Shown piece after piece: positions 19,370 to 28,557 of a stretch of DNA of 64,000 nt. Both the position numbers and the translations under genes were made by a program. The DNA lies in NCBI GenBank assembly GCA_963816745.1, contig CAWFLQ010000013.1:744001-808000 (forward strand), written 5' to 3'. Under the pieces are notes generated by a model that saw only the letters and a list, made by a program, of their open reading frames with translations, was not told the DNA's origin and ran no database searches. This DNA comes from VAZQ01 sp963816745. GTDB lineage: Bacteria > Pseudomonadota > Alphaproteobacteria > Rhizobiales > Xanthobacteraceae. How positions within the stretch are numbered: the first letter of the stretch is position 1; each line of letters starts with the position of its first letter.

Positions 19370-20041
19370 TTATTGCGCAAAGCAGTAGAACAAGCCGTTG
19401 CCGCCGGTGGCGCGCAGGTCGTCCGGGGTGCAGCTTCGCGACATATGCGACGCGTTCCAGGACTTCGCGTAGACGGTGTCCGCGAGGCCGCGGCGGTCCG
19501 TGTGGCCGACCATGGCGTGGCCGAAGGTGCCGCTCGTCCAGTTGTTGCAGGTCAGGTTGAGGTTGCCGGGAAACGCCCGGCCCTCCGCCGTCGAGCCGGT
19601 CAGGATATCGTGATAGTTCGGCGTGTAGCCGACGCCGGCGACCATGGTGCCGCGCTCGGTCAGCGAGTTCTGCATGCCGAGCTTGGCGTTGTCGCTGTGC
19701 AGGTCGTTGACATTCTGCGCGATGACCTCGCCCTTGAAGTTCTGCCAGGGACCGGCCCCGATGCGATCGCGGGCATTGACCGGTCCGCCCTGCGCGGCGG
19801 CATTGGTACTGAGGTAGGCGCGCCAGGTCTTGCTGCCTGCGCCCGCCGCCGTTGCGAGCGTCTGGCACTGACGATCCGCGCCCTCCAGCCCGCCGAGATC
19901 CCCGCCCTTGCCGGGGCCCGTGCTGGTGATGAAAAAGGTCATGTTGGGCGATTGCGGCGGTTGCTGCTGCGCCTGCGCGCCAACAGACACGCTTGCGGAC
20001 AGCACCGACGCAAGCAGCACGATTTTCGATTTGGTGTTCAT
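19370..20041 (-). CDS. Secreted lectin-like protein, copy B
   Basis: This is a 223-residue paralogue of the adjacent gene with the same signal peptide type (cleavage near AQAQ), the same four cysteines and the same motifs: FFITSTGPGKGGDLGGLEGAD, NARDRIGAGPW, CNNWTSGTFG, VGHTDRRG and GGNGLFYCF. Its GGGAGGACTGCA leader is a strong ribosome site. It is first in a two-gene operon. The ligand and role are unknown. I expect a periplasmic or extracellular location. Confidence 0.85.
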   Translation of the reverse strand: MNTKSKIVLLASVLSASVSVGAQAQQQPPQSPNMTFFITSTGPGKGGDLGGLEGADRQCQTLATAAGAGSKTWRAYLSTNAAAQGGPVNARDRIGAGPWQNFKGEVIAQNVNDLHSDNAKLGMQNSLTERGTMVAGVGYTPNYHDILTGSTAEGRAFPGNLNLTCNNWTSGTFGHAMVGHTDRRGLADTVYAKSWNASHMSRSCTPDDLRATGGNGLFYCFAQ

Positions 20042-20208
20042 TGCAGTCCTCCCTTCGATCTTCGGCTCCGGTCGGGCCACGTTATCGAGCGCCCGTCGCA
20101 GATCGATGACAGAACGAACCCGGCGGGCGCCGGATCATTCCCGAGCCGGCCCGGATTCTAGCACTTTTTTTCGGAAGACCGACCGCCGTGGGACAACCGC
20201 GAAGGTCA

Positions 20209-20700
20209 CTATTCGGCGAGTTCCCGCAGCATCGCCAGCGCCTCCAGAACGGACGCATGGCGGACCTCCGCGCGGCCGATGTCGCCGTATCTGCGCTCGC
20301 GGTGGAGGCGCCGTCCGCCGCGGGTCGCGCCGCCGAAATGCACGAGGCCGACCGGCTTGCCCGCCACCGCGCCGCCCGGCCCGGCGATGCCGGTGATCGA
20401 CACCGCGAGATCGACGGGCGCGTGCGCGAGCGCGCCCGCCGCCATGGCCTCGGCGGTCTCGCGGCTCACGGCGCCGTGGGCTTCGAGCACCGACGCCGGA
20501 ACGCCGAGCATCGCGATCTTGGCCTCATTGCTGTAGGTGACGAAGCCGCGCTCGAACACGTCGGAGGAGCCGGCGATCTCGGTCAACGTTGCCGCCACGA
20601 GTCCGCCGGTGCAGGATTCCGCGGCAGCGATCTTGAGCTTCCTCGCGCGGCAAAGATCGAGCAACTCACTTGCCCGCTCGATCAGTTCCGGATCCGACAT
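20209..20700 (-). CDS. CinA C-terminal domain protein (NMN amidohydrolase, PncC type)
   Basis: PncC-type enzymes deamidate nicotinamide mononucleotide in pyridine nucleotide recycling. The 163-residue length equals the stand-alone CinA C-terminal domain. Motifs are AAAESCTGGLVAATLTEIAGSS, containing the catalytic serine, YSNEAKIAMLGVP, and SITGIAGPGGAVAGKPVGLV. The C-terminal tail after GGATRGGRRLHRERRYG is typical. It starts 14 bases after the ispDF stop and is probably in one operon with it. Confidence 0.92.
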   Translation of the reverse strand: MSDPELIERASELLDLCRARKLKIAAAESCTGGLVAATLTEIAGSSDVFERGFVTYSNEAKIAMLGVPASVLEAHGAVSRETAEAMAAGALAHAPVDLAVSITGIAGPGGAVAGKPVGLVHFGGATRGGRRLHRERRYGDIGRAEVRHASVLEALAMLRELAE

Positions 20701-20714
20701 CGACCGCTCCGAAT

Positions 20715-21902
20715 TCAATCGCTCCAAGGCAGGCGCACGGTGGCATTGGCAAATGCCGCCATGCCTTCGCCACGGCCGGTGAAGCCCATTTTTTCGCTCG
20801 TGGTCGCTTTCACGCCCACGCGCTCGACCGGAATGCCGGCGAGCTCGGCGATGCTTGGTACGCATGGCATCGCGATGGGGGCCGATCCGCGGCGCCTCGC
20901 ATACGATGGTCACGTCGAGATGGGCGATGCGCCCGCCGCGCTTGCGCAGTCGCTCGACCGCGAAGGTGAAGAACCGGTCGGAGGAGGCGCCGCGCCATTG
21001 CGGATCGCTCGGCGGGAAATGCACGCCGATATCGCCGTCGGCCAGCGCGCCGAGGATGGCGTCGACCAGCGCATGCAGAACCACGTCGGCGTCGGAATGA
21101 CCGGACAGGCCCTGTCCATGGGCAATGCTTCACGCCGCCGAGCGTCACGTGGTCGCCGGCGCCGAACTGGTGGACGTCGAAGCCGAAGCCGGTGCGCACG
21201 TCGCTCAAGGCCGCGAGCTTCGCTCGCTTCGGCGCGGGTGAAATCCTCGTTCGTGGTCAGCTTCACGTTTCCTGCTTCGCCCTCGAAGGTGGTGACCGCC
21301 AGTCCCGCCCATTCGGCGAGCGCGGCGTCGTCGGTGAAGTCATCGCGGCCCGCCGCTCTTGCCGCGCGATGGGCGTCGAGCAGGGCCGTGAAGCCGAAGG
21401 CCTGCGGCGTCTGCACGAGACGCAACTGCGCGCGGTCGATGGTGCCGGTCACGGCGCCCGCCGCGTCGACCGTCTTGACGGTGTCGGCGACTGGGATGAC
21501 CGGCACTGCCGCGCCGCTCGCCTGCGCCGCCGCGATCGCCCGCGAGATGAGCGCTTCGGAAGCGAACGGCCGCGCGGCATCGTGCACGAGCACGAGGTCC
21601 GGCGCGAGCGGCTCCAGCGCCTCGAGGCCGGCGCAGACCGAGGCCTGCCGTGACGCGCCGCCGGGCACCGCCGGCAGCAGGTCGAGCCCTGCGGTCGCCG
21701 GCCGGTAGAGGGCTGCGTCCTCGGGATGGATCACCGGCTGCACCGCCGAGATCGCGGCGTGGCCCGCCAAAGTCGCAAGGCTCGGCCGGATCACCGGCTC
21801 GCCCAGGATCTGCCGGTACTGCTTGGGCATGTCGCCGCCGGCGCGAAGCCCGCGGCCGGCTGCCACGACGACGGCTGCCACCTTGCCTGCAGAATGCTGC
21901 AA
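20715..21902 (-). CDS. ispDF: Bifunctional IspD/IspF isoprenoid enzyme (frameshifted)
   Basis: The N-terminal IspD domain makes CDP-methylerythritol (AAVVVAAGRGLRAGGDMPKQY, VLVHDAARPF). The C-terminal IspF domain cyclises it (RTGFGFDVHQFGAGDHV, VLHALVDAILGALADGDIGVHFP, VTIVCEAPRIGPHRDAM). The fusion is common in alphaproteobacteria. At least three frame changes lie in the IspF half and the domain junction (near 21195, 21120 and 20870), while all motifs survive across frames, so I treat them as sequence errors. The stop at 20715-20717 follows TVRLPW. Confidence 0.88.
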
Positions 21903-22089
21903 TTCCAGATATCCCGCGATCTAAAAGCCGATGCTCGCGATGGCTTTAGCGCATGTCCCGGCGACGGTGGGAACCGCTGCCTTAAGCAAAGTGAGGATTT
22001 TTGCAGTGCAGCACTTGCGCATTCATAGCAATTGGCTAAACTATATGCAGATTGGGAATGATCGCCTAAATCCTGTGCATGGACGCTAA

Positions 22090-23157
22090 GTGCCTTCTTT
22101 GACGAACTTTTCCCGGCCCGGACCAGTAGTAATCGGCAACCTGTCGCTGCCGATCCGCGGTAATTTTGGCGCCGATGTCGGGCGTGACCGATGCGCCGTT
22201 CCGGCGGCTGGTGGCCAGGCTGGGGGCCGGCCTGGTGGTCTCCGAAATGACCGCAAGCGAGGCGCTGGCCGAAGGCTGCGCCGACGCGCGCCTGCGCGCC
22301 GAAGGGCAGGGGGCGGGCATTCACGTGGTGCAGCTCGCGGGCTGCGAGGCCCGCTGGATGGCGGAAGGGGCGCGCATCGCTGAGGCCTCGGGTGCGGCCA
22401 TCATCGACATCAACATGGGCTGTCCGGCGCGGCACGTGACCGGCGCGCAGTCGGGCTCGGCGCTGATGCGCGATCTCGACCATGCGCTGTCGTTGATCGA
22501 CGCCACCGTCGCGGCGGTGTCGGTGCCGGTGACGCTCAAGATGCGGCTCGGCTGGGATCGACCGCTCGATCAATGCGCCGGAGCTCGCGCGCCGCGCGGA
22601 AGGTGCCGGCGTGCAGCTGATCACCGTGCACGGGCGCACGCGCTGCCAGTTCTACAAGGGCCGCGCCGACTGGGCCGCGGTGCGCGCGGTCAAGGACAGC
22701 GTGTCGATCCCGGTCGTGGTGAACGGCGATATCTGCGGCTACGAGGACGCGGTGGCGGCGCTCGCGGCCTCCGGCGCGGACGCGGTCATGATCGGCCGCG
22801 CGGCGCAGGGCCGCCCCTGGCTGCCCGGACAGATCGCGCGTCCACCTTGCCGGCGGCCGCTGCGAGGGCGCGCCGCCGCTTGCAACCCAGTTGACGCTGA
22901 TCGAGCGACTCTACGACGAGATGCTGTCGCATCACGGCCATGCGATCGGCCGCCGCCATGCACGCAAGCATCTCGGCTGGGCGCTCGATGCGGCGGCCGA
23001 GACCGCGGGCGCATCCGAGAGCGCTGCTCAAGGCGCATCGCAGCCGCGTCCTGACTGCCGACGATCCGGCTCGCGTCCGCCGCCATCTCGCCGACGCCTA
23101 CGCCGTTTTCGCGGGTACGGCTGTCGCTCCTCCGCAAGCGAGCGGAAGGCCGCATGA
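22090..23157 (+). CDS. dusB: tRNA-dihydrouridine synthase (NifR3/DusB), frameshifted
   Basis: Dus enzymes reduce uridines in the tRNA D-loop with FMN. The visible motifs in order are LAPMSGVTDAPFRRLVARLG, NMGCPARHVTGAQSGSALM, ITVHGRTRCQFYKGRADW and PVVVNGDICGYEDA, all conserved. The frame changes near 22160, 22562, 22860 and 23010. The best start is the GTG at 22090, and the frame-1 stop TGA (23155-23157) overlaps the ntrB ATG in ATGA. This is the classic nifR3-ntrBC order. The span is 356 whole codons. Confidence 0.88.
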
Positions 23158-24313
23158 GCCGGCTCGAGCCCAAACCCGCTCCCTCGCCACGCCGATGCCG
23201 ACGCTGCCGTCTGGCACGTCGGACGCCGTGCTCGACGCGCTGCCGCATCCGGTGATCATGGTCGCGGCCGATGGGCGGATCGCCAACGCCAACGCGGCGG
23301 CTGAATCCTTCTTCGAGGCCTCCCTGCCGCTGCTTGCGCCGCCACCTGCTGCAAGGACCTCGTGCCGTTCGGCAGCCCCTTGCTCGCGCTCATCGAGCAG
23401 GTGCGCGGGCGCGGCGCCGCGGTCAACGAATACAAGGTCGATCTCGGCACGCCGCGCAATCCCGGCGAGCGCCTGGTCGATCTGCATGTCGCGCCGCTGC
23501 CGGAGCGGCCGGATCATGTGGTCGTGATGCTGCAGGAGCGCACGATCGCCGACAAGATGGACCGCCAGCTCACCCATCGCGGCGCCGCGCGCTCGGTGAC
23601 CGCGCTCGCGGCCATGCTCGCCCACGAGATCAAGAATCCGCTCTCGGGCATCCGCGGCGCGGCGCAACTGCTGGAGCAGTCGGTCGGCGACGACGACGAC
23701 CGCACCTTGACGCGGCTGATCTGCGACGAGGCCGACCGCATCGTGAAGCTGGTCGACCGCATGGAGGTGTTCACCGACGAGCGGCCGGTCGAGCGCGAGC
23801 CGGTCAACATCCACGTGGTGCTCGAGCACGTGAAGCGCCTGACGCATTCCGGCTTCGCGCGCCACATCAAGTTCGTCGAGGAGTACGATCCTTCGCTGCC
23901 GCCGGTGCTCGGCCAATCGCGACCAGCTCATCCAGGTCTTTCTCAACCTGGTGAAGAACGCCGCCGAGGCGATCGGCGAGACCGCGAACGACGGCGAGAT
24001 TCACCTTTCGACCGCGTTCCGGCCGGGCGTGCGGCTGTCGCTGCCCGGCAGCAAGACGCGCGTCTCGCTGCCGCTCGAATTCTGCGTCAAGGACAACGGT
24101 CCCGGCGTTCCCGAGGATCTGCTGCCGCATCTGTTCGATCCCTTCGTGACCACCAAGCCGACCGGATCGGGCCTCGGTCTCGCGCTGGTCTCCAAGATCG
24201 TCGGCGACCACGGCGGGATCATCGAATGCGAGTCGCAACCGCGACGAACGATCTTTCGAGTGCTGATGCCCATGTTCTTGGGTGACGACGCCGAGCCGGG
24301 CGACGCTACCTGA
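23154..24313 (+). CDS. ntrB: Nitrogen regulation sensor histidine kinase NtrB (frameshifted)
   Basis: NtrB phosphorylates or dephosphorylates NtrC according to PII status. A PAS region (ALPHPVIMVAADGRIANANAAAESFFE) is followed by the H-box AMLAHEIKNPLSGIRGAAQLLEQ and the ATPase boxes DNGPGVPEDLLPHLFDPFVTTK and GSGLGLALV. Shifts occur near 23190, 23360 and 23925; the last is an extra G in CTCGGCCAAT, turning LANRDQLIQVF into LGQSRPAHPG. The ATG at 23154 overlaps the dusB stop; a later ATG at 23195 is an alternative. Confidence 0.9.
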
Positions 24314-24318
24314 AGAGG

Positions 24319-25768
<1,450 letters not shown>

Positions 25769-25909
25769 CGCGGCACGGGTCGTAGTGCCCGGCGGTGATG
25801 CGGCTGCCATCGCCACCTCATTACGTAGTCCATTCATATTCGAATCGTAGGCGATCGTTTGAGCAGGCGCCGACGGCGAGGCTCGGTCGATGATCTGCGC
25901 AGGGATGCG

Positions 25910-26695
25910 TCATGTCGGCGACCTCGCAGCCACCGCACGCGCGCCCGCCGATGCGTGCAGGTCCTGGATGATCTCCTTTGCGAGGGCCTCCGCCGTGGGC
26001 GAGAAGTAAAAATGCCCCCCTGGGAAAATGCAGGTCCGAAATTCGGCGTGGGTAAAGTCTCGCCAGGACTGGAGGGAGTCGGTGCAAGAGAGGTCGTCGG
26101 CACCGCCGAATGCAGTGATGGGGCCAGTCAAGCGATCCCCGGGGTCAACCGCGTACATTTCCGCGAGCGCAAGATCGGCTCGCAAGGCCGGCAGCAGAGC
26201 CGCTATCAATTCCGGGCGTCGCATGACCGCGGAAGGCGTGCCGCCAAAGCGATTCAAAATGGCGAGCAAATCGTGATCGGACCGCGGGCGCTCCGGAGGC
26301 CGATCGGCGGCAGCGCCGGGACTCCCGCGGCCGGAAACGAACAGATGCACAGCAGTCCGGCCGTCGATTGAGCGTAGTTGCCGGGCGGCTTCAAAGGCCA
26401 TCCAGGCGCCCACGCTGTGACCGAAAAAGCCAAATGGCACCGTCATCAGTGGCCGGAGCGCGTGATGGAGCCCTTCCATCAGCGCGCTCATGGAGTTTAG
26501 TGGGCGCTCGCCGAGCCGTGCGGCACGACCCGGCAGCTCAACCGGACAGAGATCGATCTCGGCAGGCATAAGCCGCTGTAAGGGCCGATAAAACGCGGCG
26601 TTTCCCGCCGCGTGCGGAAAGGCGAAAATTCGGTAGCGAACGACGGCACTGTCGTTGCGAAACGGAACCCACCGATCGAGCGTCACTGCGTCCAT
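25910..26695 (-). CDS. Type II thioesterase, alpha/beta hydrolase (GrsT family)
   Basis: Type II thioesterases remove wrong acyl groups from polyketide or non-ribosomal peptide synthases. The 261-residue product has the catalytic serine in GFFGHSVGAWMAFE and the histidine in FPGGHFYF, plus the family lead-in IFAFPHAAGNAAFYRPL. No synthase gene is in the window, so its client is unknown. The start at 26695 gives the usual short N terminus; the ATG at 26752 is a second possibility. It is divergent from the reductase gene and sits in a three-gene insertion between ntrC and ntrY. Confidence 0.85.
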   Translation of the reverse strand: MDAVTLDRWVPFRNDSAVVRYRIFAFPHAAGNAAFYRPLQRLMPAEIDLCPVELPGRAARLGERPLNSMSALMEGLHHALRPLMTVPFGFFGHSVGAWMAFEAARQLRSIDGRTAVHLFVSGRGSPGAAADRPPERPRSDHDLLAILNRFGGTPSAVMRRPELIAALLPALRADLALAEMYAVDPGDRLTGPITAFGGADDLSCTDSLQSWRDFTHAEFRTCIFPGGHFYFSPTAEALAKEIIQDLHASAGARAVAARSPT

Positions 26696-26777
26696 TGCAT
26701 CGCGCACGTCGAGTTGCCGCTGCCAGCATTGCACGGTAAGCTTTTTGTACATGTGAATACCAGCGCCGAGGCGACGC

Positions 26778-27765
26778 GTGGCGACATTCAAGGCCATTGT
26801 AGTCGAGAAGGGCGATGGCGGACAAAAGGTCGGCCTCACCGATTTCGACGAAGCCGATCTGATGGCGGGCGATGTCACCGTCCGCGTCGAATGGTCAACG
26901 GTGAATTACAAGGACGGGCTCGCGGTTACCGGCAAGGCGCCGGTCGTTCGCCGTTTTCCGATGATTCCCGGGCATCGACTTCGCCGGCACGGTGGAATCC
27001 TCCTCGCATCCGCAATGGAAGCCGGGCGACCGGGTCATTCTCAACGGCTGGGGAGTGGGCGAAACGCATCTCGGCGGCTACGCAGAGAAGGCGCGGGTCA
27101 AGGGCGACTGGCTGGTGGGGCTGCCCGAACGGAACAGCACGCGCGGAGCGATGGCGATCGGCACCGCGGGCTTCACAGCCATGCTGGCGGTGCTGGCGCT
27201 CGAGCGCCACGGCGTCACGCCGCGACAGGGGCCCGTGATCGTCACCGGAGCGGCCGGGGGATTGGGGTCGGTGGCGGTGGTGCTGCTCGCCAAGCTCGGC
27301 TTTACCGTCATCGCTTCGACCGGACGCCCGGCCGAGGCGGACTACCTCAGAAGCCTGGGTGCCCGCGACATCATCGAGCGCAAGGAGCTCGCCGGCGCGG
27401 CGAAGCCGCTCGGCCAGGAGCGATGGGTCGGCGGCATCGATACCGTCGGGTCGACCACGCTGGCCAACGTACTTTCGATGACCTGCTATGGCGGCGCCAT
27501 CGCCGCCTGCGGACTGGCCGGCGGGATTGATCTGCCGGCAACGGTGGCGCCGTTCATTCTCCGCGGCGTGTCGCTCATCGGCATAAACTCGGTGATGTGT
27601 CCCATCGAAAGACGGCGCGAGGCTTGGAAACGGCTGGCATCCGATCTCGACGCGGGCAAGCTCGCCGCGATGACCAGCGAGATCGATCTGTCGGGGGTCG
27701 TGGAGGTCGGCCGGCGCATCGTCGAAGGCGGGGTACGCGGCCGGGTCGTGGTCAAAATCAGATAG
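26778..27765 (+). CDS. acuI: AcuI/YhdH-type NADPH quinone or acrylyl-CoA reductase (one frameshift)
   Basis: This medium-chain reductase family reduces acrylyl-CoA to propionyl-CoA with NADPH. Visible features are VRVEWSTVNYKDGLAVTGK, the nucleotide fold VTGAAGGLGSVAVVLLAKLG and INSVMCPIERR. An extra G near 26970 (CCCGGGCATC for CCCGGCATC) breaks IPGIDFAGTVE. With it removed the gene has 329 whole codons. The start is GTG at 26778. It is divergent from the thioesterase and convergent with the Hfq-like gene. Confidence 0.88.
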
Positions 27766-27843
27766 GCCGGTAGAGCGCCGAACACCCTCGCTCCCGCAGC
27801 GCCGTTGCGCACCATCTGCCAGGATCGGATTGGACGGGAATGA

Positions 27844-28152
27844 TCACCGCACCGATCGTGACCGACTTCGGCGCTCGACGATGAGTGGCCGCTTCGCCAC
27901 CTGGATTTTCTCGACAGGACCGGATTTGTCCTGGAGATCCACGGCATGGGCGGGCGACGTCGTGGTTATGGCGTGTTTGTAGACGATCTGCTGATGACCA
28001 TCGCAGTCAAGCAGGACGCAGAAAGCATCAAATCCTGCAACGATCCCTTGCAGCCTTACACCATTGCTCAGAAAAATCGTGACCGGTGCTCGTTTCCTCT
28101 GCAGATGCTCGAGGAACGTATCTTGAAGACGATGAACGTTGTCGTTTGCCAT
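27844..28152 (-). CDS. Second, diverged Hfq-like RNA chaperone
   Basis: This 102-residue protein contains a full Hfq Sm core: LQDTFLEHLQRKRAPVTIFL, NGVRLQGIVAGFDAFCVLL and the proximal-site YKHAITT. It differs from the canonical hfq at 41372 in a QRKR rim, an AFCVLLDCDGHQQ turn and a 30-residue C-terminal tail ending in a basic RRSRSRSVR. Its location upstream of ntrY, in the antisense direction, is not the usual hfq site. It is probably a paralogue that binds a different RNA set, which is inference. The ribosome site is weak. Confidence 0.85.
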   Translation of the reverse strand: MANDNVHRLQDTFLEHLQRKRAPVTIFLSNGVRLQGIVAGFDAFCVLLDCDGHQQIVYKHAITTTSPAHAVDLQDKSGPVEKIQVAKRPLIVERRSRSRSVR

Positions 28153-28557
28153 GTTTTTTACGTCTAGAGAGAGTGGAACGAGGACTTATTGAGCGAAGCA
28201 AATAGTAGACCGCTTGCCCGCATTTGATTTGCCGGCTCGCGAAAATGGCTCGAGGTTCGCGAGCCAAACGGGGTGGTCCTTTCGGAAGGAGATAGGGCGT
28301 TGGATACCGAAGTCTGCTGCTTGTTGTGGCGACGCGCCCCGCATTCCGCAAGAGTTCCCGCGGGTCGCTGGTAAATCGGTAGTCCACGCATGATGCTAAT
28401 TGGCCACAGGGTACCCGAGTGCGCCCCGGATTTGTCGCAATCCGGCAACATTGTTGTATAAAAGCACCAATGAACAATACAGTTGACTAGCAGGGGGTCA
28501 CCCAACGGGCGCTTGTATCGCGCTACCACGGGTTCCCGTTCGGGGCGAGACCACTTG
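28153..28557. other. Intergenic region between hfq-like gene and ntrY
   Basis: This 405-base region has no convincing gene. Apart from the inverted repeat at 28234-28265 I see no conserved element. It must contain the promoters of both the minus-strand Hfq-like gene and plus-strand ntrY. Confidence 0.6.
28234..28265. repeat. Perfect inverted repeat, possible operator or hairpin
   Basis: GGCTCGCGAA (28234-28243) is the exact reverse complement of TTCGCGAGCC (28256-28265), with a 12-base loop. No T-run follows on either strand, so it is not an ordinary intrinsic terminator. It lies about 80 bases upstream of the Hfq-like start. Confidence 0.6.

Noticed and set aside
21903..22089. NtrC-binding or sigma-54 sites in the ispDF-dusB gap
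   Set aside because: GTGCAGCAC is a small palindrome there, but no clear pair of NtrC half-sites or GG-N10-GC sigma-54 box was visible.
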